From Yersinia canariae (lineage in GTDB: Bacteria; Pseudomonadota; Gammaproteobacteria; Enterobacterales; Enterobacteriaceae), in the NCBI RefSeq assembly GCF_009831415.1, contig NZ_CP043727.1:1736001-1800000 (forward strand): a stretch of 64,000 nt of DNA, read 5' to 3'. The notes under the pieces are model-generated. The model was not told the origin of the DNA, did not search any database, and saw only the letters and a list, made by a program, of their open reading frames with translations. Of the stretch, positions 36,480 through 44,682 are shown piece by piece; within the stretch, counting starts at the first letter, position 1; the number at the start of each line of letters is the position of its first letter. The translations under genes and the position numbers were made by a program.

Positions 36480-37502
36480 TTAGGCCAGTTGGACATCACC
36501 TTGGAGTTGGCAACTGCAAGCCAGAACATAACCTTGGGCAATCTCTTCGGGCGTCAGTGTCATGGTGCTGGTTGTGGTGTATTCACCGTGCAGAATGCGA
36601 GTTTTACAAGAACCACAAACCCCCGCACGGCAAGCGGCCATGACCGGCACCTGGTGTTGTTCCAGTGCGAATAGCAATGAAGTTCCAACGGGAACTTTCA
36701 CACTGCGTAGCGGATGGCTGATGGTCATCGTCAGCTCATTGCCCGTATCAATAGCATCGGCTGCGGTGCGAAATTGTTCTTTCTGGAAATGGTCTGCCGG
36801 CACGGCATGTTCGCGGCAATATTGCTCAGCCCAATCCATATAAGGTGCTGGTCCGCAAGTCATCACCCGGCGGTGAGTAATATCTGGAGCGGTTTGCTGC
36901 ATGACGTGAGTATTGAGTCGCCCGGCAATAAACCCCTCCGTCGCCCCGGATTCCGCCATTAATGTCAGTTGTAATTGCTGCGGATAGCGCTGTAACAGCA
37001 TTTGCCACTCATGGGCAAAAATAACATCCGCAGGCGAGCGGACATTAAAAATAACCCGGATATCTGCTTTTGGGCGCTGCGCCAGCAAATAACGGCACAT
37101 CGACATCACCGGAGTGACACCGCAACCCGCCGCTAACATCAGGTAGTGGTCATCATCAAAATGGGCGCAGGTAAATTCGCCCTGAGCATCTGATAGCCAC
37201 AGATAATCCCCCACTTTGACGTGCTGAGTCAGCCATTGTGAGCCTTCGCCAGCGGCTAAGCAGCGCACGGTGAGTTGGATAAAGGGGCTGATGCCGGGGG
37301 TAGAGGAAAGTGTATAAGCGCGCAGGGTTTCATCACTGTTACGGATGCTTACCAACGCATATTGCCCTGGCAGATAAGGGTAAAAGTCATGATTGATTAG
37401 CCGCAGGCTCCAGACATCCGGTGTTTCTTGCACGATGGAGTGGACTTGCATGCGGTTAGGCGCGAGAGAAGTTGGGCAATCAGTTGGGATAAAATCAGTC
37501 AT
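36480..37502 (-). CDS. hcr: NADH oxidoreductase for hybrid-cluster protein
   Basis: A 340-residue electron-transfer protein that reduces Hcp. The FAD-binding region contains RAYTLSSTPG. The NAD region has AAGCGVTPVMSM. The C-terminal plant-type [2Fe-2S] ferredoxin domain has cysteines in CRAGVCGSC and a final CSC. The length is close to E. coli Hcr (322). The ATG at 37502 has GAGG about six bases upstream; the frame to 37538 is longer without a site. It lies about 100 bp after hcp in one operon for nitric oxide and nitrosative stress. Confidence 0.92.
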   Translation of the reverse strand: MTDFIPTDCPTSLAPNRMQVHSIVQETPDVWSLRLINHDFYPYLPGQYALVSIRNSDETLRAYTLSSTPGISPFIQLTVRCLAAGEGSQWLTQHVKVGDYLWLSDAQGEFTCAHFDDDHYLMLAAGCGVTPVMSMCRYLLAQRPKADIRVIFNVRSPADVIFAHEWQMLLQRYPQQLQLTLMAESGATEGFIAGRLNTHVMQQTAPDITHRRVMTCGPAPYMDWAEQYCREHAVPADHFQKEQFRTAADAIDTGNELTMTISHPLRSVKVPVGTSLLFALEQHQVPVMAACRAGVCGSCKTRILHGEYTTTSTMTLTPEEIAQGYVLACSCQLQGDVQLA

Positions 37503-37599
37503 TAAAACCTCACTACAGATCAGGTCATTTTTTGGCAAAAAGCGGAATTATGCCCAACCAGCGGCGACAAAGCGCATTGGTCGGGCATAATGCATTGAT

Positions 37600-39252
37600 T
37601 TAATGACCTAAAATTGCATTCATATCTTGTTCTACGGTCGTGATTGGCTGCATACCAAACTTCTCATACAGAATGGCCATCAGGTTGTCGGTCAGGAACC
37701 CCGGTGCCGTTGGGCCGGTATAAATATTTTTCACTCCCAATGACAGCAGTGTCAGGAGAATAACAATGGCTTTTTGTTCAAACCATGACAGCACCAAGCT
37801 CAGTGGAAGGTCGTTGACAGTGCAGCCCAACTTTTCTGATAACTTAACGGCCAGCATAATCGCGGAATAAGCATCATTACATTGTCCGACATCCAGTAGG
37901 CGGGGTAGCCCTTCCAGAGTGCCGAAGTCCAGCTTATTGAAGCGGTATTTACCGCAAGCTAAGGTCATGATGATGCAATCTTGCGGAACACTGCGGGCAA
38001 AATCGGTGAAATAGCTGCGTTCTGTGCGGCTACCATCACATCCGCCGACCAAAAAGACATGACGCAGTTTTTTAGTGGCGACTAAGTCAATCACTGTATC
38101 GGCGGCATTGAGTAAGGTTTGGCGGCCAAAACCGACAGTAATCAGGTGTTCCAGCTCATTGTATGGGAACCCTGCCATGCCAAGCGCCTGTTCAATAACT
38201 TGTGCGAAATCCTCACCTTCGAGATGATTTACACCCGGCCAGCCAACAATACTGCGAGTCCAAATGCGGTCACCGTAATTGCCCACGTTCGGGTCAATGA
38301 TACAGTTGGATGTCATCAAAATAGGGCCGGGGAATTTGGCAAATTCTGTCTGTTGATTCTGCCAACCACTGCCGTAGTTGCCGACCAGATGTGGATAGCG
38401 TTTTAATTCTGGGTAGCCGTGCGCGGGTAGCATTTCACCATGAGTATAAATATTGACCCCAGTGCCCTCAGTCTGCTCTAGCAGCATTTGCAAGTCTTTG
38501 AGATCATGACCAGAAATCAAAATAGCTTTACCGGCCACTGGGCGCACATTGACTGATGTTGGTTGCGGGTCGCCATAAGCTTGAGTTTCGCCGCAATCCA
38601 AAATCGCCATGACATTGAAGTTCATTTTGCCAATGCCCATGGCGTTATTCAGTAAGGTGTCGACATCACGGGGTTGTGTGCCCAACCACGCCATATAGGC
38701 ATGATATTGCGCATAAATTTGTTCATCAAACTGGCCCAGGACATAGGCATGTTCCATGTAAGCCGCAGCCCCTTTCAGGCCATATAAACACAACATTCGC
38801 AGACCGTGAATATCATCACCGACCTCAGCTTTGTCATTATTAAGTGCGAATTGCTGGGCTTGTTGTTGCAGGGCGGGGATGTCGTCAGACAGCAGTTGTA
38901 GCTCGGCCAGTGGGTGATCGACGGTAATCGTGCTGTCAATCAAACGGCAACGAATAGCCAATGATTGGCGCAATAAAATGGCTTCTTTGGCGTAACCGAC
39001 GATGCGGTCCGAGTCAAAGTTCACATTGGTCAGAGTCGAGAAAAAAGCTCTGGGTGCAAAGCTGTCAATCTGATGGTCAACAATGCCCAGCTCACGAGCA
39101 GTTAATGCCCATGCTGAAAGCCCTTGTAATACGGCTACTAATAAGTCTTGTAAATCAGATGTTTCAGCGGTCTTCCCGCACATCCCTTGGGCATAGGAGC
39201 AGCCGTTACCAACAGGTGTTCGGATGGTTTGTTCACATTGCACACAGAACAT
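37600..39252 (-). CDS. hcp: Hybrid-cluster protein (hydroxylamine/NO reductase)
   Basis: A 550-residue iron-sulfur protein with the N-terminal cluster ligands C3, C6, C18 and C25. The spacing C-X2-C-X11-C-X6-C is that of the [2Fe-2S]-type Hcp of facultative anaerobes. Hybrid-cluster residues lie in the C-terminal domain ([25 protein letters not shown]). Identical in length to E. coli Hcp, which reduces nitric oxide to N2O and takes part in protein S-nitrosylation. The ATG at 39252 has AAGGA upstream. NsrR-like and FNR-like sites lie upstream. Confidence 0.95.
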   Translation of the reverse strand: MFCVQCEQTIRTPVGNGCSYAQGMCGKTAETSDLQDLLVAVLQGLSAWALTARELGIVDHQIDSFAPRAFFSTLTNVNFDSDRIVGYAKEAILLRQSLAIRCRLIDSTITVDHPLAELQLLSDDIPALQQQAQQFALNNDKAEVGDDIHGLRMLCLYGLKGAAAYMEHAYVLGQFDEQIYAQYHAYMAWLGTQPRDVDTLLNNAMGIGKMNFNVMAILDCGETQAYGDPQPTSVNVRPVAGKAILISGHDLKDLQMLLEQTEGTGVNIYTHGEMLPAHGYPELKRYPHLVGNYGSGWQNQQTEFAKFPGPILMTSNCIIDPNVGNYGDRIWTRSIVGWPGVNHLEGEDFAQVIEQALGMAGFPYNELEHLITVGFGRQTLLNAADTVIDLVATKKLRHVFLVGGCDGSRTERSYFTDFARSVPQDCIIMTLACGKYRFNKLDFGTLEGLPRLLDVGQCNDAYSAIMLAVKLSEKLGCTVNDLPLSLVLSWFEQKAIVILLTLLSLGVKNIYTGPTAPGFLTDNLMAILYEKFGMQPITTVEQDMNAILGH

Positions 39253-39269
39253 AATTATTTTTCCTTTTA

Positions 39270-39292
39270 AAGTTGCATTTGTAATGCGTGTT
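39270..39292 (-). promoter_or_regulatory. NsrR-box-like inverted repeat upstream of hcp
   Basis: An 11-1-11 inverted repeat: AAGTTGCATTT, one base, TAATGCGTGTT. Compared with AAGATGCATTT-N-AAATGCATCTT it matches 18 of 22 positions. It lies 18 bp before the hcp ATG. hcp is the best-known NsrR target in E. coli. Confidence 0.6.
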
Positions 39293-39353
39293 TAAAAGCA
39301 TAGAGGTGCGCAAGGGGTTTAAAAAGGCTTTTCTAATGTAACTTTAACTTGTT

Positions 39354-39367
39354 TTGATTTGGCGCAA
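39354..39367 (-). promoter_or_regulatory. Possible FNR half-site pair upstream of hcp
   Basis: TTGAT-TTGG-CGCAA, a match of 8 of 10 to TTGAT-N4-ATCAA. It lies about 70 bp upstream of the likely transcription start, similar to the FNR site position in E. coli hcp. Confidence 0.35.
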
Positions 39368-39411
39368 CTTTTGCTGCGAATGAGAATTTATTCACAATCG
39401 GGCAGAGGAGT

Positions 39412-39439
39412 GCGCAGTGAACTGAGTGACTCACTGCGC
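39412..39439 (-). terminator. Hairpin downstream of lysO
   Basis: A perfect 9-bp stem GCGCAGTGA / TCACTGCGC with a 10-base loop, just past the lysO stop; no T run on the minus strand. Confidence 0.5.
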
Positions 39440-39449
39440 GGATGAAACA

Positions 39450-40349
39450 TTATGAGGAAAAGAAAGCAATCAAGATTGGCGCGAGCAAGCTGAGTAAAAA
39501 GCCGTGCACGATAGCCGCTGGCACCATTTCCAACCCGCCGCTGCGCTGCAATACGGGCAAAGTGAAGTCCATTGAAGTTGCACCGCACAACCCCAACGCA
39601 GTGGAGCGACTGCTGCGCACCAGGGTCGGGATCAGCATGATGGCCACTAATTCACGCGCTAAATCATTGAAGAAAGCGGCACTCCCAATTACTGGGCCGA
39701 ATGAGTCCGTCAGTAAAATGCCTGATAATGAATACCAACCAAAACCAGAAGCCATTGCTAAGCCGGTCTTAATCGGCAAGCCCATGAGTATTGCGGCGAG
39801 CATACCGCCCGCCAATGCACTTATCGCCACGACAAAAGCCACAATCGTGCCACGGCGGTTCAATACAATCTGGCGCAGTGTCATGCCGCTGTTTCGCAGT
39901 TGAACTCCGACTAAAAAGAGCAGGAAAATAAGCGCCAGTTCACTGCCTTTAGCCGCAAATTGCAGCCATTCCCATTGGCTCAATCCCAGTAAGAAACCCA
40001 CGATAACTACGCCGCATAACTTTAACGATTCCAATGCCATATGCAAACGTGAGGGCAAAGCCTCTTGGCGATGCGTATTTTTCCACGGGGTTTTACGCTC
40101 CAGCAAAAATAACGCCAGTAAGTTGGCACAGAAAATACACAGGAAAAAGACCCCAGTGTATTGGAAAATAAGCAGCAGGTTAGCGCTGAGGTTTTCCAGA
40201 AAGGCCAGACTGATGCCCATAAAGAATAAAATAACGTAGACCATCCAGCTTAATAAGCGGTTGATCAATTGAATTAATGCTTTGCGGCTAAGTGGGATCA
40301 GATAACCAATAATTAACGGCAAAAGAATGATCAGCAATCCTGAATACAC
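39450..40349 (-). CDS. lysO: L-lysine exporter LysO
   Basis: A 299-residue inner-membrane lysine exporter (formerly YbjE) with eight to ten hydrophobic segments. Conserved stretches such as MALESLKLCGVVIVGF, LLLFLVGVQLRNSGMTLRQIVLNRRG and GFGWYSLSGILLTDSFGPVIGSAAFFNDLARE match E. coli LysO (299). The start is GTG at 40349, which gives the family N-terminus. In E. coli it is ArgR-regulated and induced by lysine; no convincing ARG box was found, but a truncated ERIC lies 18 bp before the start codon. Confidence 0.92.
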   Translation of the reverse strand: MYSGLLIILLPLIIGYLIPLSRKALIQLINRLLSWMVYVILFFMGISLAFLENLSANLLLIFQYTGVFFLCIFCANLLALFLLERKTPWKNTHRQEALPSRLHMALESLKLCGVVIVGFLLGLSQWEWLQFAAKGSELALIFLLFLVGVQLRNSGMTLRQIVLNRRGTIVAFVVAISALAGGMLAAILMGLPIKTGLAMASGFGWYSLSGILLTDSFGPVIGSAAFFNDLARELVAIMLIPTLVRSSRSTALGLCGATSMDFTLPVLQRSGGLEMVPAAIVHGFLLSLLAPILIAFFSS

Positions 40350-40366
40350 GAGTTATACCGTCCTGT

Positions 40367-40444
40367 CCCCTTCTTCATTGATGTTACTGCGGCGCTAGCG
40401 GGACTCACTCATCCGAATGATTTACTTACGTAAGTTCATCGAGA
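40367..40444 (-). repeat. Truncated ERIC element upstream of lysO
   Basis: Read on the minus strand, this 78-bp stretch follows an ERIC from the core (CGATGAACTTACGTAAGTAAAT, split around the palindrome ACTTACGTAAGT) through ATTCGGATGAGTGAGTCC to its right terminus. The left third of the repeat is unrecognisable. Confidence 0.6.
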
Positions 40445-40733
40445 TAATGAACCTCATGAGAGGTTTATCCTGCGGGCTGGCGCAAACACTGGGCAAAAAG
40501 GTTTAAAACCAATTTGTCATTTGTTTGCTGCCTTGCTGTAACGCCAATGACTTTGGGTATTATTAGCAGATGAATAATGGGCTGTGGCGCAATAAACTAT
40601 CTAAAATCAGGGAAAGAGTAAAGTAACACCGGCAACCGTGGTACTTGACCTATAAGGTTTTTTTACCTGAGGTAATGGGTTAACTTTGTAATCTGATAGT
40701 ATCAGTATGAATAAATTCGCACCGGAGGCGTAG
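40445..40733. other. Remainder of the lysO-ybjD divergent region
   Basis: Must hold the ybjD promoter. The E. coli gene aqpZ, normally here, is absent with no visible remnant. TATGAATAAATTCGCA close to the ybjD start is only a weak ARG-box resemblance and is not called. Confidence 0.4.
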
Positions 40734-42398
40734 ATGTATCTTGAACGCGTAGATATAGTCGGATTTCGCGGTATTAATCGTATTTCATTGAACCTTGACG
40801 ATAATACAGTGCTGATCGGTGAGAACGCTTGGGGGAAATCCAGTTTATTAGATGCCCTCACGCTACTTTTGTCCCCCGAACCTCAACTTTATCATTTTAC
40901 CTCGCAGGATTTTTATTATCCGGCTGGGGATGAGAGTGCTAAAGAGCGCCATTTACAAATAATATTTACATTTTGTGAGAAAGATATTGGTCATTGGCGC
41001 GCACCTCGCTATCGCCAATTAGCGCCCCTATGGATAAAAAATGACGACGGTTTGCATCGTATTTATTATCGCGTTGAGGGTGAGTTAGCGGGTGATGGGA
41101 CTGTTTGTACCTGGCGTACTTTCCTCGATTTGGAAGGCTGCCCACTGGAACTGCACGATATTGAAAAGCTGGCGCGTGGGGTGATTCGAATTCATCCAGT
41201 ATTGCGTCTGCGAGATGCGCGTTTCATACGCCGGCTGCGTAGCACCACTGCTGAGGGCAGCAACCAGCCGGATAAAACGGCCTTGAATCAGCAATTGGAC
41301 CAACTCAGCCGGGAGCTGGTGCGAAATCCACAGAAACTGACTAATTCCGAACTGCGTCAGGGTTTGGAGGCGATGCGACAATTATTAGAACATTATTTTG
41401 CCGAGCAGGGTTCGCAGTCAGCGAATTTGCGTAATCACCGTTATCGCCCACAACCCGAACGAGAGGCCTGGCTAGCCCTTGATAGCATCAACCGTATGGT
41501 GGCTGAACCCAATAGCCGCAGTATGCGATTGATACTTCTGGGAATGTTTTCAACATTGCTGCAAGCAAAAGGGCCTTTGAGCCTTGATCCTCATGCCCGC
41601 CCATTGCTGCTAGTGGAAGACCCAGAAACCCGTTTGCACCCGATTATGTTGTCCGTCGCTTGGGGCTTGCTCAGCCAACTGCCCCTTCAACGCATCACTA
41701 CAACCAATTCCGGCGAATTAATTTCTTTAGTGCCGGTAGAGAGCATTTGTCGATTGGTGCGCGAATCGTCGAGGGTCGCTACATACCGCATTGGCCCTCG
41801 TGGCATGAGTTCCGAAGATAGCCGCCGTATCGCTTTTCATATTCGTTTCAATCGGCCTTCTGCTTTGTTTGCCCGCTGTTGGCTGCTGGTTGAGGGGGAA
41901 ACTGAAATTTGGTTGCTGAATGAACTTGCCCGCCAGTGTGGCTATCACTTTGAAGCGGAAGGCGTAAAAGTGATTGAGTTTGCTCAAAGTGGCCTGCGCC
42001 CGTTACTGAAATTTGCTAACAGAATGGGGATACAGTGGCATGTTTTGACTGATGGTGATGATGCGGGTAAGAAGTATGCCGCGACTGTACGCAATATGGC
42101 GGAGGATGGGCGCTCTCACGAGCGGGATCGTTTGACCATTTTACCCGCTCCAGATATGGAACATTTTTTATATCGTTCAGGTTTTGATGAGGTATACCAT
42201 CGGATATCTGGGATCCCAGCAAATGCCAAAATGCAGCCGCGCAGAGTTATTGAAAAAGCTATTCATCGTACTTCTAAGCCAGATTTAGCCATTGAAATAA
42301 CTAGCTATGCTAGAGAAAGGGGCGTTGAATTAGTCCCTTCATTATTGAAAAAAATGTTTTCCCGCGTAGTCTGGTTGGCGCGAGGCCGGGCGGACTAG
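40734..42398 (+). CDS. ybjD: OLD-family ATP-dependent nuclease YbjD
   Basis: A 554-residue protein with an SMC/RecF-like ATPase N-terminus (Walker A GENAWGKSS at about 29-37, LVEDPETRLHP Walker B near 297) and a C-terminal TOPRIM domain (LLVEGETEIWLLNELA, then DGDDAGKKYA). This is the OLD (overcoming lysogenisation defect) architecture. E. coli YbjD (552) is homologous along its length; its role is not settled, although OLD proteins are nucleases with links to phage defence and DNA repair. The ATG at 40734 has GGAGG about six bases upstream. Single gene, convergent with ybjX. Confidence 0.88.
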   Translation: MYLERVDIVGFRGINRISLNLDDNTVLIGENAWGKSSLLDALTLLLSPEPQLYHFTSQDFYYPAGDESAKERHLQIIFTFCEKDIGHWRAPRYRQLAPLWIKNDDGLHRIYYRVEGELAGDGTVCTWRTFLDLEGCPLELHDIEKLARGVIRIHPVLRLRDARFIRRLRSTTAEGSNQPDKTALNQQLDQLSRELVRNPQKLTNSELRQGLEAMRQLLEHYFAEQGSQSANLRNHRYRPQPEREAWLALDSINRMVAEPNSRSMRLILLGMFSTLLQAKGPLSLDPHARPLLLVEDPETRLHPIMLSVAWGLLSQLPLQRITTTNSGELISLVPVESICRLVRESSRVATYRIGPRGMSSEDSRRIAFHIRFNRPSALFARCWLLVEGETEIWLLNELARQCGYHFEAEGVKVIEFAQSGLRPLLKFANRMGIQWHVLTDGDDAGKKYAATVRNMAEDGRSHERDRLTILPAPDMEHFLYRSGFDEVYHRISGIPANAKMQPRRVIEKAIHRTSKPDLAIEITSYARERGVELVPSLLKKMFSRVVWLARGRAD

Positions 42399-42426
42399 CG
42401 GGAGGAAATATTCAGCGTGAAGATGT

Positions 42427-43380
42427 TTAGTCGTCAATGAAATGCGCGGCTAAACCATTTTCAAGTTGCTCAAGCAACTGGTAGCGCCGGCGGTATTCTG
42501 CGCGTTTTTTACTCGCAATATCTTCAATGGGCTTGCGTGCAATTCTGGCGGGCAAGTTGAAATGGCCTTCTGCACATTGTTCCCCACCCAGTGACAGCCA
42601 GAAAGAGTCGTAATCTGCGTGTAGTTTATCTTTCTTTTTTGCCCGATAACGCCAGTTTTGATAAATATGTGTGGAATTGCCTACGGCAATAATGCGTTCG
42701 ATTCCCATCAGCTCTGCCAGATAACAGGTCGCTTCCAAAACTAATCGTTTCGGGAATAATCCATGGCAAGCTTTAGTGCAGGTCTGAATTTCACTGTGTG
42801 GGGTGTCATTATCTGCGCCCTGCAACCCACCAATAAACAATGTTTTTTGTTTTTGATAGTAAGTCAGACTGAATGTGAGTAATGCCAAGGTATCTTGTTG
42901 CTCATTGGCAAGCATCAGCGTAATTTCACCCTCTTTATTGAGTTTTGGAATAACGCCCAAATTAAGAGAATACTTTTCCTCATTCTTACCGGTTAACTCA
43001 GTGAGTTTATAAGGAGAATGGTGCAAATAATTGCGGCGTAATGACTCTGGCATACATTGGTTTTCCAACTGGAAATGATCCCGTAGCACTGCCAGTTTTT
43101 GCCGATTATTGAGAGTGTTCGCTAAATAAGGCCGGTGTAATTTACAGGGTAAATCCGGTTGCGCGCGAAGTATGCTATTGAGAAACGGTTGCTTCACCAA
43201 TACACCCAGCAAGTTAAAGGTTAGTTTTGGGCTAATTAAGGAGCGGGCGAGGAATTTAAGCCGAAATTGGGATTCTTGCCATGAGCCGCCCAGCGCTTGA
43301 TGACCTTTGAACAGCAATGCAATTAACCCCAAACGGTTAATATTGTTAGGGATTAATACGGGGTTGTTAGTGTTGTGCAT
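42427..43380 (-). CDS. ybjX: VirK/YbjX family protein (DUF535)
   Basis: A 317-residue soluble protein of the VirK/YbjX family. Conserved segments include HHSPYKLTELTGKNEEKYSLNLG-type residues (around 115-138), FIGGLQG and WRYRAKKKDKLHADYDSFW. Shigella VirK and Salmonella homologues are linked to envelope modification and antimicrobial peptide resistance under PhoP control (family knowledge); the biochemical role is unknown. It is divergent from macAB, with a PhoP-like box in the shared region oriented toward macA. The ribosome site is weak. Confidence 0.87.
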   Translation of the reverse strand: MHNTNNPVLIPNNINRLGLIALLFKGHQALGGSWQESQFRLKFLARSLISPKLTFNLLGVLVKQPFLNSILRAQPDLPCKLHRPYLANTLNNRQKLAVLRDHFQLENQCMPESLRRNYLHHSPYKLTELTGKNEEKYSLNLGVIPKLNKEGEITLMLANEQQDTLALLTFSLTYYQKQKTLFIGGLQGADNDTPHSEIQTCTKACHGLFPKRLVLEATCYLAELMGIERIIAVGNSTHIYQNWRYRAKKKDKLHADYDSFWLSLGGEQCAEGHFNLPARIARKPIEDIASKKRAEYRRRYQLLEQLENGLAAHFIDD

Positions 43381-43490
43381 GATTAAGTCCGTTATATCAA
43401 TGTATTTCCAGCGCTATTGAAACAAATGGGAACTAAACAGACTCTTAATGCATCTTAGATTTCGCCTGTGATTTGGTTGGCGTTTATATG

Positions 43491-43507
43491 TCGTTTAGTT
43501 AAATGCG
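43491..43507 (+). promoter_or_regulatory. PhoP-box-like direct repeat between ybjX and macA
   Basis: CGTTTA-TATGT-CGTTTA is a perfect hexamer repeat with five-base spacing, close to the PhoP box (T/G)GTTTA-N5-(T/G)GTTTA. It is on the + strand 63 bp upstream of macA. macAB is PhoP-controlled in Salmonella, and ybjX homologues are PhoP targets. Confidence 0.55.
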
Positions 43508-43569
43508 CATTGCCGATGCTATTTTCAGCGGGTTGATAAATTTACAATTTAAGGAAGGTAATTGATTTG

Positions 43570-44682
43570 ATGCAGTTCAGTAGAAGTCAGCGCCGATGGC
43601 TTATCACAATTGCCGCCTTGATTATCGGCGGTTTTTTCATGGTAAAGCACCTCATGACGCCAACACCGGTTCAATTCCAGACGGTAAAAGTTGCCAACCA
43701 TGACCTGCAACAGAACGTATTGGCAACCGGTAAACTCGATGCGGTACGCAAAGTTGATGTGGGTGCTCAGGTCAGTGGGCAGTTGGAGAAACTGTATGTG
43801 GAAATTGGCGATCAGGTTAAACAAGGGCAATTGCTGGCAATGATCGATCCACAACAGGCGCAGAACCAAATTAAAGAAGTGGAAGCGACACTACAGGATT
43901 TGAATGCGCAGTTGGGGCAGGCGAAAGCTGAGCTGCAATTGGCTGCGGTCACCTTGCGTCGTCAGCAAGACCTGGCGAAATTACAAGCCGTGTCCCGCCA
44001 AGACTTGGATCAGGCGAGCACGACATTGGCTGTGAAAAAAGCGCAAGTTGAAACGATTAACGCACAAATAAATAAAGCCAAAGCCAGTTTGGATACCGCT
44101 AACATTAATTTGGATTACACCAAAATTTCGGCCCCGATGGGCGGAGATGTCGTGCAAATCACGACCTTACAAGGGCAGACCGTGATTGCCGCGCAGCAAG
44201 CACCTAACATTTTGACTCTGGCTGATATGAGCACCATGCTGGTGAATGCACAGGTTTCCGAAGCCGATGTTATTCACCTAAAACCGGGTATGAAAGCCTC
44301 GTTCACTGTATTGGGTGACCCGGGGAAACACTTTGATGGCGTATTAAAAGATATTCAGCCGACACCGGAAAAAGTCAATGACGCGATTTTCTATGCGGCG
44401 CGTTTTGAAGTCCCGAATCCAGACCGATTATTGCGCCTGCAAATGACCGCGCAAGTATCTATTCAGTTGGCTAATGTTCCTCAGGCGATGGTTATCCCAT
44501 TATCGGCATTAGGTGATGAGTTGGGAACTAACCGCTATCAAGTTGCGGTGCTGAAAGATGGCAAAGAAGAAAAACGCGAAGTCACAATTGGTATCCGTAA
44601 TAACGTCGACGCACAGGTTATTTCTGGTTTGAATGTGGGCGAGGAAGTCATCGTTAGCCGCGGTGGCACGGAGGAAGCATAA
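43570..44682 (+). CDS. macA: Macrolide efflux periplasmic adaptor MacA
   Basis: A 370-residue membrane fusion protein that links the ABC transporter MacB to TolC. It has an N-terminal membrane anchor (about 10-27), a lipoyl/barrel-sandwich domain ([20 protein letters not shown]), an alpha-helical hairpin (about 95-175, [20 protein letters not shown] pattern) and beta-barrel and membrane-proximal domains. The length equals E. coli MacA (371). The start is taken as ATG 43570; a TTG at 43567 is one codon upstream and better spaced from GGAAGG, so it is possible. The stop overlaps macB by one base. Confidence 0.93.
   Translation: MQFSRSQRRWLITIAALIIGGFFMVKHLMTPTPVQFQTVKVANHDLQQNVLATGKLDAVRKVDVGAQVSGQLEKLYVEIGDQVKQGQLLAMIDPQQAQNQIKEVEATLQDLNAQLGQAKAELQLAAVTLRRQQDLAKLQAVSRQDLDQASTTLAVKKAQVETINAQINKAKASLDTANINLDYTKISAPMGGDVVQITTLQGQTVIAAQQAPNILTLADMSTMLVNAQVSEADVIHLKPGMKASFTVLGDPGKHFDGVLKDIQPTPEKVNDAIFYAARFEVPNPDRLLRLQMTAQVSIQLANVPQAMVIPLSALGDELGTNRYQVAVLKDGKEEKREVTIGIRNNVDAQVISGLNVGEEVIVSRGGTEEA

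Noticed and set aside
40706..40725. ARG-box-like TATGAATAAATTCGCA near ybjD
   Set aside because: The second arm matches poorly and there is no paired box.
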